Positions 44,984-55,598 of a stretch of 64,000 nt of DNA are shown one piece after another (the first letter of the stretch is position 1; each line of letters opens with the position of its first letter). Source of the DNA: Siphonodentalium dalli (taxonomy: Eukaryota; Mollusca; Scaphopoda; Gadilida; Siphonodentaliidae); contig CP136069.1 of NCBI GenBank assembly GCA_032622095.1, positions 65,185,319 to 65,249,318 on the forward strand, in the 5' to 3' direction. The notes under the pieces were generated by a model. The model searched no databases and was not told where the DNA came from. It was given only the letters and a program-made list of their open reading frames with translations. The translations under genes were made by a program, and so were the position numbers.

Positions 44984-46350
44984 TATTAGCTCAACTTTAC
45001 TTTGTAAAGTTTGAGCTATTGCCATGGCTTTGTCGTCCGTCGTCCGTGTGTGCGTGTATGCGAGGGTGCGTGTGTGATTCGATCGTCAACAATACAGGCT
45101 ACAGGTCGTACCTTTGGTCGGATCATTATGAAATTTGACATAACTTTTGACATCAACATTTAGACCGGAACGATTAATTTTGGGGTCATTCGGCCAAAAA
45201 CATGGCCGCCAGCGGCCATCTTGGATTTCAATTCACAATCCATTAGCACGGGTTACAGGTCGTACTGTTCGTCTGATCATCATGAAATTTGTCATGGATG
45301 TTAATATTGACATGTAGATGGGAACGAGTAATTTTGGGGTCGTTCGGCCAAAAAACATGGCCGCCGGCAGCCATCCTAGATTTTACTCTTTGCATGACTA
45401 AATTATTTGGCACGGCCTACAGGCCGTACCTTTGGTAGGATCATCATAAAATTTGTCATGGATGTTAACAATGACATTTAGATGGGAACGAGTCATTTTG
45501 GGGTCATTCTGCCAAAAACATGGCCGCCACCGGCCATCTTGGATTTTGAAATGCAATCCATTAGCACGGGCTACAAGTCGTACTGTTATTCTGATCATCA
45601 TGAAATTTGTCATGGATGTTAATATTGACATGTAGATGGGAACCAGTAATTTTGGGGTCATTTGGCCAAAAAACATGGCCGCCTGCATCCATCTTAGATT
45701 TTACTCTTTGCATGACTAAATCCTTTTGCATGACTCTTGAAATCCTTTGGCACGGGCTACAGGTCGTACCTTTGGTCGGATCATCATAAAATTTGTCATG
45801 AATGTTAACAATGACATGTAGATGGGAACGAGTTATTTTGGGGTCATTTGGCCAAAAAACATGGCCGCCAGCAGCCATCTTGGATTTTACTCTTTGTATG
45901 ACTAAATCCTTTAGCACAGGCTACAGGTCATACCTTTCATCTGATCATCATGAAATTTGTCATGGCTGTTGAAATTGGAATGTAGATGGGAACGAGTCAT
46001 TTTGGGGTCATTCTGACAAAAAACATGGCTGCCAGTGGCCATCTTGTATGTCAAAATTCAATCCATTAGCACGGGCTACAGGTCGTAATGTCCGTCTGAT
46101 CATCAGGAATTTTGTCATGGGTGTTGACATTGGGATGTAGATAGGAAAGAGTCATTTTAGGTTCATTTGGTCTTAAAACTTGTCCACTGGTAGCCATCTT
46201 GGATTTACTCTTTGCGTGACTAAATCCTACAGTCCACTTCCCTCATCAGATCATCTCCAGACTTCATATTAATCTTGATATTGATCTTACTAGATGGAAG
46301 CTATCAAATGTTTTTGAATTTTGTTGGAAAACATAGCCACCAGTAACCAT
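44984..46350 (+). repeat. ~160 bp tandem repeat, about 7 diverged copies
   Basis: The array opens with a hairpin (agctcaactttactttgtaa with its complement) and 'gagctattgccatggctt'. Copies are marked by 'cacgggctacaggtcgtacc' near 45247, 45411, 45565, 45751, 45915 and 46069, spaced 164, 154, 186, 164 and 154 bp. Each ends 'acatggccgccagcggccat'. The alternating spacing suggests a two-unit higher-order structure. ORFs across it are chance frames. Confidence 0.8.
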
Positions 46351-46694
46351 CTTGGATTTTACTTTTATATATATATCTCTCTCTCTTCATGTTGATAATG
46401 TGTATAACTTGGACATTTCAACTTTCCGCATTCCTAATCGCTCCACATTAAATTATTCCCTTTCCAAGTTGAGCTACAGTGTCATTGACACGTTCATATT
46501 TTCATTCTGGCTGAAAACTGAAATATATATATTTCTTCGGTAGACTATGGGCAAAAGAAATGAGTGGCGTCCGTCCGTTCGTTCGTCGATCTTTCATCCA
46601 AAACGTTTACTGTAACTTTGAATAATACTTGACATAATTTCAGGGACCTAATAACGACAGGTGTGTATGTGGGGAAAACTCCAACTGCACCCGG

Positions 46695-46695
<1 letters not shown>

Positions 46696-46730
<35 letters not shown>
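46696..46730 (+). repeat. C homopolymer (35 C)
   Basis: Follows 'ctgcacccgga'. The same flank in inverted order ('cccgggtgcagttggag') precedes the hAT element at 42865, so the run belongs to a dispersed repeat. Confidence 0.8.
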
Positions 46731-46839
46731 ACAATAATGGTCCTAATTTTTTTAATATTTTATTATAACATAAAAGTATAATAAAATAAAAGACCCCCCT
46801 CCAAACTTGTGGCAAAAATGTAACAGTTGGAAATGTAAT

Positions 46840-47580
46840 GGTTGAATGCCTGACCTGACACAACATTATGGGAAGCCAAATTGACATTTAATAAATAATT
46901 GAGCTTAAGCGCAATATTAAAGGAATCGCTTAAGTGCAATAACAATATTTCTTATTGTGCTTAAGCGCAGTAAGAATATTCCTTATAAGACATTCATTAT
47001 TGCACTTCTCTTATTGCGCTTAAGCTCAATTAGATTTTCCTTATTGCGCTTGAGCAATATATATCCCTCATGAGATCACCCCCCTCTGCAAATAGTAGAA
47101 TCCGAATAGGCCTACATGTGGACAGTCACCAGGTCACCTCACCAATAAACTCCACCAATCGCACTTTGGACAATACCATTTGAATAACAGGGAGTTTATG
47201 TAATGTGATTTTAAGCGCAATAAGGAATAATCTTCCTTATTGCACTTAATCGCATAACCAAGATGGTCACCGAAATTAGGAAAATGGATGACAAATTTCA
47301 GAATGATCCGACCTGTAGCCTTTATTGTTGACGCCTCAATAAGGATTCTGTAATTGCGCTGGTGAGGTGACCTGGTGACTGTCCACATGTAGGCCTATTC
47401 GGATTCTACTATTTGCAGAGGGGGGTGATCTCATGAGGGATATATATTGCTTAAGCGCAATAAGGAAAATCTAATTGAGCTTAAGCGCAATTACAGAATC
47501 CTTATTGCGCTTAATCTCAATTATTTATTAAATGTCAATTTGGCTTTCCATACAACATTAGTTGGAAATTTCAGACACAA
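46840..47580. mobile_element. Inverted-repeat element built on GCGCTTAAGC motifs
   Basis: Long arms are inverted: 'aagccaaattgacatttaat' at about 46874 and its complement at about 47530, and 'ggcctacatgtggacagtca' at about 47109 and its complement at about 47375. Between and within the arms are many copies of TTGCGCTTAAGCGCAATAAG. The ends are not sharply defined. No coding capacity. Confidence 0.6.
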
Positions 47581-47642
47581 TGGTAAGGATTTTTAGCTCA
47601 ACTTTACTTTGTAAAGTTTGAGCTATTGCCATGGCTTGGTAT

Positions 47643-48198
47643 CACAGGTCCCCAGAAAAAAAAAATTGACCCCCACCCCCAATACAGTCAAACTTCGTTA
47701 TAAGTCGAACGTCGGTAACATCGAATACCCTACTTAAGTCGAAGCCATTGCCTGGTCCCCGGCTGAGCTTGTGTGCAAAGCCAATAGAATAATTATGGTT
47801 AAGTCGAAGGTGGATAAGTCGAAATTCCCGCTCAAGGCAAAACAAAATTTGGTCCCGCCAGCCAGCTTATAACACTAATTACTATGGTTAAGTCGAAGTG
47901 CCGTCGGCAGATTGGGAAACAAATATCATCCCGCTGACTATTGATCTAGCGCAAGTATATAAGCGTGCCACAAGGTTGAAAACAATTATTTTCGGGTCGA
48001 AATTAATTTGACTATAATTGGAATTTAGGGTCACCAAATGGTCGAAATGGTTAAGTAGAACACATGGTTAACTCGAAGTAATCCAACGGTCCCCTTGCGA
48101 TTCGACTTAACGAAGGTTTAACTGTAATACTTAATCCTATATCTTTAGGATTAAGTATTATTGGGGGTGGGGGTCAATTTTGTTCTGGGGACCTGTGC
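47643..48198. mobile_element. Outer inverted repeat around a mariner-like MITE
   Basis: The arms 'acaggtccccagaa' + 'ttgacccccacccccaata' and their complement ('tattgggggtgggggtcaat', 'ggggacctgt') enclose the MITE at 47683. A hairpin 'taatcctata/tctttaggatta' sits just inside the right arm. Confidence 0.65.
47683..48126. mobile_element. Tc1/mariner-type MITE (444 bp)
   Basis: Inverted ends TACAGTCAAACTTCGTTATA and 'cttaacgaaggtttaactgta', with TA at both edges. Interior has several 'taagtcgaa' motifs. The CAGT...CGTTATA end style is typical of mariner-like MITEs. Confidence 0.75.
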
Positions 48199-48413
48199 TT
48201 GGTATCTGTCGCCCGCAGTGTGTTGAGGCGTCAACAATACAGGCTACAGGTCGGATCATTTCTGAAATTTTTCATCCATTTTCCAAATTTCGGTGGTTCA
48301 TTTTGGTTATGGTGGCCACTTTTTCTGCCAAGAGGAAATATGGTGTATTACTATCACAACAATAGAGATATTAAATTTTCTATCAGAAATTAACTACTAG
48401 CTATTAAAGGTCA

Positions 48414-48664
48414 CAATTCCGATTTGATGGTCCCCATATCATCAGATTCCAACAACAACAACAAACAATTCTTCAAAAGTTGCTTTAAGTTATCAGAATT
48501 GATTAATAACCAAAAAATAATGCTAACCACTGGTCAACCCTAGTATAAAATTTTCGCAGGTGGTGAGATATAACAGTGTTCCTCGACTCGAATCAATTAT
48601 TTTTTACAACCGAAGCCAAAGAAATAGGAATTTAGGAGCGTTAATTCGGATTATGCATCTTTAA
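48414..48664 (+). mobile_element. TTAA element family F, copy 7 (internally deleted)
   Basis: TTAAAGGTCACAATTCCGAT ... CGGATTATGCATCTTTAA. The middle third of the family sequence is missing. Confidence 0.7.
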
Positions 48665-49691
48665 TCTAACTGACTCGATTAGAACCTATACTCTGACATT
48701 TTGCAATAGCGGCCAACTTGTTGAAGTCATAAAATCACCCGGTCATGAGCTCCAGCTGTCTAACAACTTATTTTCTGATCAGCAGCATAGGCACTATATT
48801 TCTTCACAAAATGCACATGGGAAGTACACAAGGTCTCGAGCCTCTACTATGACTACTAATAAGTTCTCACAGTCAACACATCTTAATTTCCATTTTAATT
48901 TGCATCTTATGGGAGGGGAAATAAGTGGTTGTATATCAGGTCTACATGATTCAGGTCTACACGATTATCAATTCAAGTTGAAACAAGTGCAACCCACAAA
49001 AAATCCAACCACAAGCCCAAGTTACATGCTGAAATGTTCGTACGGATACCAAAATTCCTAATCAAGCAATCGCTGTAACTCTTGTAAAAATATAAAAGTA
49101 TGAAACCCCGAAGCATGTGGGTATCCTTTCCGGCCACCTGTGATATCACCGTGTCAAAGACAACAAAATCTGATAATTAACACCCAACTTACAATGTGAT
49201 CATTCGGAGCCGATGGATTCCTCGGCTATATGTCCCGAACCTCATATGGGGGTCGGGGACATAATAAAAGGCTGCTTGGCCATGTGTCCCCCGAAAAGGT
49301 GACATTTTGGGGGGGGGGGGGTTCATTTTTTATGGTCCAATAATCATTGAATCACATTTGCTTCCAATTTTAATTATTCTTTATTGTTCAGACACCTAGT
49401 TTTTATATCATTGGAACATGATTTGACATAATCAGCAAATTCTAAAATGGAATTATGTGTTAGAAATAATTGAACCGGACCAAATACAAACTGTACTTCC
49501 ACGTCTTCCAGTACGATTAATCCACAAGCAAATTTGAAAGTATTTGGATGACTCTTAAAGGACCCAAGGCCTTCGAAGTGGGTTTTATGCAAAATAACAT
49601 AAATTTTATAAAAGTATGTGAGACTACTATTGTCATCAAATACATGTAAAAATAGATTGACTTTCTTATTTTCATTATTAAGTTTCTCATA
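48665..49691. other. Region left of the assembly gap; one possible coding remnant
   Basis: Mostly featureless, with a G run near 49311-49321. The minus frame at 49592-49374 (72 codons, with VQFVFGPVQLFLTHNSILEF) has protein-like composition and a start codon, but no domain was recognised and no splice context was resolved. Low confidence. Confidence 0.3.
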
Positions 49692-49791
49692 NNNNNNNNN
49701 NNNNNNNNNNNNNNNNNNNNNNNNNNNNNNNNNNNNNNNNNNNNNNNNNNNNNNNNNNNNNNNNNNNNNNNNNNNNNNNNNNNNNNNNNNN
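49692..49791. other. Assembly gap (100 N)
   Basis: Exactly 100 N, the usual placeholder for unknown length. The sequence to its right starts inside the 862 bp unit, so the gap lies within or at the edge of the tRNA array. Confidence 0.98.
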
Positions 49792-49828
49792 AATGAAACG
49801 ACATTCTGATAGCTGTTTGAAACCAGAC

Positions 49829-49900
49829 GGGGATATAGCTCAGTGGTAGAGCATTCGACTGCAGATCGAGAGGTCTCCGGTTCGATCCCGGATGTCCCCT
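49829..49900 (+). tRNA. tRNA-Cys-GCA: tRNA-Cys(GCA), unit 1
   Basis: 72 nt cloverleaf that decodes UGC/UGU. Acceptor GGGGATA pairs with TGTCCCC (one T-G pair), discriminator T. Anticodon loop CTGCAGA has GCA at 34-36; T-loop TTCGATC. Internal A box (TAGCTCAGTGG) and B box (GGTTCGATCC) match Pol III promoters. A TTTT terminator lies 3-6 bases after the 3' end. No intron; CCA is not encoded, as expected for a nuclear eukaryotic tRNA. Confidence 0.98.
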
Positions 49901-50063
49901 TGTTTTACCACAGTTTGGTTTATACTTGAAATAGAAATTTAACACATTTCACTGTTTTGCAATGGCAATTCCATTGCCCATGGAAGAGAGGTGTCGGAAA
50001 TTCGCACAAAACTAACAAAATCATGCAAATACATAATGAGCGCATTTTAAAATTACTGTATTT

Positions 50064-50136
50064 CGAGGTTGCCAGGATTCGAACCTGGAATCTTCTGATC
50101 CGTAGTCAGACGCGTTATCCGTTGCGCCACAACCCC
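50064..50136 (-). tRNA. tRNA-Arg-ACG: tRNA-Arg(ACG), unit 1
   Basis: 73 nt, antisense to its neighbours. Acceptor GGGGTTG pairs with CAACCTC (one G-T pair), discriminator G. The anticodon arm CTGACTACGGATCAG carries ACG, A34 expected to be edited to inosine so it reads CGU/CGC/CGA. The sequence is nearly that of vertebrate tRNA-Arg(ACG) apart from the acceptor and a few bases. B box GGTTCGAATCC. A TTTT terminator occurs about 12 bases past the 3' end on the minus strand. Confidence 0.98.
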
Positions 50137-50344
50137 TAATGATGACGTGGCGCGAAGATGCGGATCTTTACTTTGGCTGTGTTCAATTTGTTTTCTTGCA
50201 TTGGCACACCATAACGCGACTGTGCATTCAGTATATATCACGGTAGCATTTGGATGTAAGACTTTAAAATAACGAAACTTCCTCATTTTCGCACATTGAT
50301 ACCACATGCCTGACAAAACAGTTTTGCGAGGGGAATTTTGCGAA

Positions 50345-50427
50345 AGTACGGTGGCCGAGTGGTTAAGGCGTTGGACTTAAGTTCCAATGGACGCATGTCC
50401 GCGTGGGTTCGAACCCCACCCGTACTA
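50345..50427 (+). tRNA. tRNA-Leu-TAA: tRNA-Leu(UAA), unit 1
   Basis: 83 nt, class II with a variable arm (TGGACGCATGTCCG). Acceptor AGTACGG pairs fully with CCGTACT, discriminator A as required by leucyl-tRNA synthetases. Anticodon stem TTGGA/TCCAA and loop CTTAAGT give TAA, reading UUA. A box GGCCGAGTGGTT, B box GGTTCGAACCC. Terminator TTTT about 9 bases downstream. No intron. Confidence 0.98.
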
Positions 50428-50690
50428 AGTATAATTTTGACTGTTGAAATGAACAAATATGACGGAAAGAATGACCAAAATTACCATACATTCTGTTTTC
50501 ATGTCTGAAAATATAAACTTTTTGCGAGTTAAATAATTATTACCGATATGTCATGACGCCCTAATGCAATAACCATTCTATTTGTGTAAGGAACATTTTC
50601 TTACTTTGTTTCTGTGTGTGTTATCGCCATATATGCACTCATCTGAACTGTTCAATGAAACGACATTCTGATAGCTGTTTGAAACCAGAC

Positions 50691-50762
50691 GGGGATATAG
50701 CTCAGTGGTAGAGCATTCGACTGCAGATCGAGAGGTCTCCGGTTCGATCCCGGATGTCCCCT
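50691..50762 (+). tRNA. tRNA-Cys-GCA: tRNA-Cys(GCA), unit 2
   Basis: Identical to the unit 1 gene. Confidence 0.98.
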
Positions 50763-50925
50763 TGTTTTACCACAGTTTGGTTTATACTTGAAATAGAAAT
50801 TTAACACATTTCACTGTTTTGCAATGGCAATTCCATTGCCCATGGAAGAGAGGTGTCGGAAATTCGCACAAAACTAACAAAATCATGCAAATACATAATG
50901 AGCGCATTTTAAAATTACTGTATTT

Positions 50926-50998
50926 CGAGGTTGCCAGGATTCGAACCTGGAATCTTCTGATCCGTAGTCAGACGCGTTATCCGTTGCGCCACAACCCC
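50926..50998 (-). tRNA. tRNA-Arg-ACG: tRNA-Arg(ACG), unit 2
   Basis: Identical to the unit 1 gene. Confidence 0.98.
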
Positions 50999-51206
50999 TA
51001 ATGATGACGTGGCGCGAAGATGCGGATCTTTACTTTGGCTGTGTTCAATTTGTTTTCTTGCATTGGCACACCATAACGCGACTGTGCATTCAGTATATAT
51101 CACGGTAGCATTTGGATGTAAGACTTTAAAATAACGAAACTTCCTCATTTTCGCACATTGATACCACATGCCTGACAAAACAGTTTTGCGAGGGGAATTT
51201 TGCGAA

Positions 51207-51289
51207 AGTACGGTGGCCGAGTGGTTAAGGCGTTGGACTTAAGTTCCAATGGACGCATGTCCGCGTGGGTTCGAACCCCACCCGTACTA
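51207..51289 (+). tRNA. tRNA-Leu-TAA: tRNA-Leu(UAA), unit 2
   Basis: Identical to the unit 1 gene. Confidence 0.98.
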
Positions 51290-51552
51290 AGTATAATTTT
51301 GACTGTTGAAATGAACAAATATGACGGAAAGAATGACCAAAATTACCATACATTCTGTTTTCATGTCTGAAAATATAAACTTTTTGCGAGTTAAATAATT
51401 ATTACCGATATGTCATGACGCCCTAATGCAATAACCATTCTATTTGTGTAAGGAACATTTTCTTACTTTGTTTCTGTGTGTGTTATCGCCATATATGCAC
51501 TCATCTGAACTGTTCAATGAAACGACATTCTGATAGCTGTTTGAAACCAGAC

Positions 51553-51624
51553 GGGGATATAGCTCAGTGGTAGAGCATTCGACTGCAGATCGAGAGGTCT
51601 CCGGTTCGATCCCGGATGTCCCCT
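51553..51624 (+). tRNA. tRNA-Cys-GCA: tRNA-Cys(GCA), unit 3
   Basis: Identical to the unit 1 gene. Confidence 0.98.
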
Positions 51625-51787
51625 TGTTTTACCACAGTTTGGTTTATACTTGAAATAGAAATTTAACACATTTCACTGTTTTGCAATGGCAATTCCATTG
51701 CCCATGGAAGAGAGGTGTCGGAAATTCGCACAAAACTAACAAAATCATGCAAATACATAATGAGCGCATTTTAAAATTACTGTATTT

Positions 51788-51860
51788 CGAGGTTGCCAGG
51801 ATTCGAACCTGGAATCTTCTGATCCGTAGTCAGACGCGTTATCCGTTGCGCCACAACCCC
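51788..51860 (-). tRNA. tRNA-Arg-ACG: tRNA-Arg(ACG), unit 3
   Basis: Identical to the unit 1 gene. Confidence 0.98.
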
Positions 51861-52068
51861 TAATGATGACGTGGCGCGAAGATGCGGATCTTTACTTTGG
51901 CTGTGTTCAATTTGTTTTCTTGCATTGGCACACCATAACGCGACTGTGCATTCAGTATATATCACGGTAGCATTTGGATGTAAGACTTTAAAATAACGAA
52001 ACTTCCTCATTTTCGCACATTGATACCACATGCCTGACAAAACAGTTTTGCGAGGGGAATTTTGCGAA

Positions 52069-52151
52069 AGTACGGTGGCCGAGTGGTTAAGGCGTTGGAC
52101 TTAAGTTCCAATGGACGCATGTCCGCGTGGGTTCGAACCCCACCCGTACTA
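52069..52151 (+). tRNA. tRNA-Leu-TAA: tRNA-Leu(UAA), unit 3
   Basis: Identical to the unit 1 gene. Confidence 0.98.
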
Positions 52152-52414
52152 AGTATAATTTTGACTGTTGAAATGAACAAATATGACGGAAAGAATGACC
52201 AAAATTACCATACATTCTGTTTTCATGTCTGAAAATATAAACTTTTTGCGAGTTAAATAATTATTACCGATATGTCATGACGCCCTAATGCAATAACCAT
52301 TCTATTTGTGTAAGGAACATTTTCTTACTTTGTTTCTGTGTGTGTTATCGCCATATATGCACTCATCTGAACTGTTCAATGAAACGACATTCTGATAGCT
52401 GTTTGAAACCAGAC

Positions 52415-52486
52415 GGGGATATAGCTCAGTGGTAGAGCATTCGACTGCAGATCGAGAGGTCTCCGGTTCGATCCCGGATGTCCCCT
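52415..52486 (+). tRNA. tRNA-Cys-GCA: tRNA-Cys(GCA), unit 4
   Basis: Identical to the unit 1 gene. Confidence 0.98.
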
Positions 52487-52649
52487 TGTTTTACCACAGT
52501 TTGGTTTATACTTGAAATAGAAATTTAACACATTTCACTGTTTTGCAATGGCAATTCCATTGCCCATGGAAGAGAGGTGTCGGAAATTCGCACAAAACTA
52601 ACAAAATCATGCAAATACATAATGAGCGCATTTTAAAATTACTGTATTT

Positions 52650-52722
52650 CGAGGTTGCCAGGATTCGAACCTGGAATCTTCTGATCCGTAGTCAGACGCG
52701 TTATCCGTTGCGCCACAACCCC
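52650..52722 (-). tRNA. tRNA-Arg-ACG: tRNA-Arg(ACG), unit 4
   Basis: Identical to the unit 1 gene. Confidence 0.98.
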
Positions 52723-52930
52723 TAATGATGACGTGGCGCGAAGATGCGGATCTTTACTTTGGCTGTGTTCAATTTGTTTTCTTGCATTGGCACACCATAA
52801 CGCGACTGTGCATTCAGTATATATCACGGTAGCATTTGGATGTAAGACTTTAAAATAACGAAACTTCCTCATTTTCGCACATTGATACCACATGCCTGAC
52901 AAAACAGTTTTGCGAGGGGAATTTTGCGAA

Positions 52931-53013
52931 AGTACGGTGGCCGAGTGGTTAAGGCGTTGGACTTAAGTTCCAATGGACGCATGTCCGCGTGGGTTCGAAC
53001 CCCACCCGTACTA
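52931..53013 (+). tRNA. tRNA-Leu-TAA: tRNA-Leu(UAA), unit 4
   Basis: Identical to the unit 1 gene. Confidence 0.98.
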
Positions 53014-53276
53014 AGTATAATTTTGACTGTTGAAATGAACAAATATGACGGAAAGAATGACCAAAATTACCATACATTCTGTTTTCATGTCTGAAAATAT
53101 AAACTTTTTGCGAGTTAAATAATTATTACCGATATGTCATGACGCCCTAATGCAATAACCATTCTATTTGTGTAAGGAACATTTTCTTACTTTGTTTCTG
53201 TGTGTGTTATCGCCATATATGCACTCATCTGAACTGTTCAATGAAACGACATTCTGATAGCTGTTTGAAACCAGAC

Positions 53277-53348
53277 GGGGATATAGCTCAGTGGTAGAGC
53301 ATTCGACTGCAGATCGAGAGGTCTCCGGTTCGATCCCGGATGTCCCCT
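53277..53348 (+). tRNA. tRNA-Cys-GCA: tRNA-Cys(GCA), unit 5
   Basis: Identical to the unit 1 gene. Confidence 0.98.
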
Positions 53349-53511
53349 TGTTTTACCACAGTTTGGTTTATACTTGAAATAGAAATTTAACACATTTCAC
53401 TGTTTTGCAATGGCAATTCCATTGCCCATGGAAGAGAGGTGTCGGAAATTCGCACAAAACTAACAAAATCATGCAAATACATAATGAGCGCATTTTAAAA
53501 TTACTGTATTT

Positions 53512-53583
53512 CGAGGTTGCCAGGATTCGAACCTGGAATCTTCTGATCCGTAGTCAGACGCGTTATCCGTGCGCCACAACCCC
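53512..53583 (-). tRNA. tRNA-Arg-ACG: tRNA-Arg(ACG), unit 5, one base deleted in the D arm
   Basis: 72 nt: one A of GCGCAACGG is missing (plus strand 'atccgtgcgcc' in place of 'atccgttgcgcc'), at the A14/A15 position and within the A box. This removes a conserved D-loop base and shortens the promoter element, so the gene may be impaired, or this may be a homopolymer-type sequencing error. Confidence 0.9.
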
Positions 53584-53791
53584 TAATGATGACGTGGCGC
53601 GAAGATGCGGATCTTTACTTTGGCTGTGTTCAATTTGTTTTCTTGCATTGGCACACCATAACGCGACTGTGCATTCAGTATATATCACGGTAGCATTTGG
53701 ATGTAAGACTTTAAAATAACGAAACTTCCTCATTTTCGCACATTGATACCACATGCCTGACAAAACAGTTTTGCGAGGGGAATTTTGCGAA

Positions 53792-53874
53792 AGTACGGTG
53801 GCCGAGTGGTTAAGGCGTTGGACTTAAGTTCCAATGGACGCATGTCCGCGTGGGTTCGAACCCCACCCGTACTA
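53792..53874 (+). tRNA. tRNA-Leu-TAA: tRNA-Leu(UAA), unit 5
   Basis: Identical to the unit 1 gene. Confidence 0.98.
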
Positions 53875-54137
53875 AGTATAATTTTGACTGTTGAAATGAA
53901 CAAATATGACGGAAAGAATGACCAAAATTACCATACATTCTGTTTTCATGTCTGAAAATATAAACTTTTTGCGAGTTAAATAATTATTACCGATATGTCA
54001 TGACGCCCTAATGCAATAACCATTCTATTTGTGTAAGGAACATTTTCTTACTTTGTTTCTGTGTGTGTTATCGCCATATATGCACTCATCTGAACTGTTC
54101 AATGAAACGACATTCTGATAGCTGTTTGAAACCAGAC

Positions 54138-54209
54138 GGGGATATAGCTCAGTGGTAGAGCATTCGACTGCAGATCGAGAGGTCTCCGGTTCGATCCCGG
54201 ATGTCCCCT
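54138..54209 (+). tRNA. tRNA-Cys-GCA: tRNA-Cys(GCA), unit 6
   Basis: Identical to the unit 1 gene. Confidence 0.98.
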
Positions 54210-54372
54210 TGTTTTACCACAGTTTGGTTTATACTTGAAATAGAAATTTAACACATTTCACTGTTTTGCAATGGCAATTCCATTGCCCATGGAAGAGAGG
54301 TGTCGGAAATTCGCACAAAACTAACAAAATCATGCAAATACATAATGAGCGCATTTTAAAATTACTGTATTT

Positions 54373-54445
54373 CGAGGTTGCCAGGATTCGAACCTGGAAT
54401 CTTCTGATCCGTAGTCAGACGCGTTATCCGTTGCGCCACAACCCC
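54373..54445 (-). tRNA. tRNA-Arg-ACG: tRNA-Arg(ACG), unit 6
   Basis: Identical to the unit 1 gene. Confidence 0.98.
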
Positions 54446-54653
54446 TAATGATGACGTGGCGCGAAGATGCGGATCTTTACTTTGGCTGTGTTCAATTTGT
54501 TTTCTTGCATTGGCACACCATAACGCGACTGTGCATTCAGTATATATCACGGTAGCATTTGGATGTAAGACTTTAAAATAACGAAACTTCCTCATTTTCG
54601 CACATTGATACCACATGCCTGACAAAACAGTTTTGCGAGGGGAATTTTGCGAA

Positions 54654-54736
54654 AGTACGGTGGCCGAGTGGTTAAGGCGTTGGACTTAAGTTCCAATGGA
54701 CGCATGTCCGCGTGGGTTCGAACCCCACCCGTACTA
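54654..54736 (+). tRNA. tRNA-Leu-TAA: tRNA-Leu(UAA), unit 6
   Basis: Gene identical to unit 1. The 3' flank has one change (aagCataatttt, 54739) before an intact TTTT terminator. Confidence 0.98.
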
Positions 54737-54999
54737 AGCATAATTTTGACTGTTGAAATGAACAAATATGACGGAAAGAATGACCAAAATTACCATACAT
54801 TCTGTTTTCATGTCTGAAAATATAAACTTTTTGCGAGTTAAATAATTATTACCGATATGTCATGACGCCCTAATGCAATAACCATTCTATTTGTGTAAGG
54901 AACATTTTCTTACTTTGTTTCTGTGTGTGTTATCGCCATATATGCACTCATCTGAACTGTTCAATGAAACGACATTCTGATAGCTGTTTGAAACCAGAC

Positions 55000-55071
55000 G
55001 GGGATATAGCTCAGTGGTAGAGCATTCGACTGCAGATCGAGAGGTCTCCGGTTCGATCCCGGATGTCCCCT
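55000..55071 (+). tRNA. tRNA-Cys-GCA: tRNA-Cys(GCA), unit 7
   Basis: Identical to the unit 1 gene. Confidence 0.98.
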
Positions 55072-55234
55072 TGTTTTACCACAGTTTGGTTTATACTTGA
55101 AATAGAAATTTAACACATTTCACTGTTTTGCAATGGCAATTCCATTGCCCATGGAAGAGAGGTGTCGGAAATTCGCACAAAACTAACAAAATCATGCAAA
55201 TACATAATGAGCGCATTTTAAAATTACTGTATTT

Positions 55235-55307
55235 CGAGGTTGCCAGGATTCGAACCTGGAATCTTCTGATCCGTAGTCAGACGCGTTATCCGTTGCGCCA
55301 CAACCCC
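55235..55307 (-). tRNA. tRNA-Arg-ACG: tRNA-Arg(ACG), unit 7
   Basis: Identical to the unit 1 gene. Confidence 0.98.
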
Positions 55308-55515
55308 TAATGATGACGTGGCGCGAAGATGCGGATCTTTACTTTGGCTGTGTTCAATTTGTTTTCTTGCATTGGCACACCATAACGCGACTGTGCATTC
55401 AGTATATATCACGGTAGCATTTGGATGTAAGACTTTAAAATAACGAAACTTCCTCATTTTCGCACATTGATACCACATGCCTGACAAAACAGTTTTGCGA
55501 GGGGAATTTTGCGAA

Positions 55516-55598
55516 AGTACGGTGGCCGAGTGGTTAAGGCGTTGGACTTAAGTTCCAATGGACGCATGTCCGCGTGGCTTCGAACCCCACCCGTACTA
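55516..55598 (+). tRNA. tRNA-Leu-TAA: tRNA-Leu(UAA), unit 7, B-box mutant
   Basis: G to C at 55578 turns GGTTCGAACCC into GCTTCGAACCC. The base is G53, which forms the near-universal G53-C61 pair closing the T loop and is a core B-box base for TFIIIC. Probably a weakly expressed or dead copy. Confidence 0.93.

Noticed and set aside
45398-45917. Overlapping ORFs of about 96-118 codons with repeated peptides
   Set aside because: They follow the ~160 bp tandem repeat in several frames on both strands. Composition is set by the repeat.
49517-49945. 142-codon minus ORF
   Set aside because: It reads through the 100 N gap and the tRNA-Cys gene, so the frame is meaningless.
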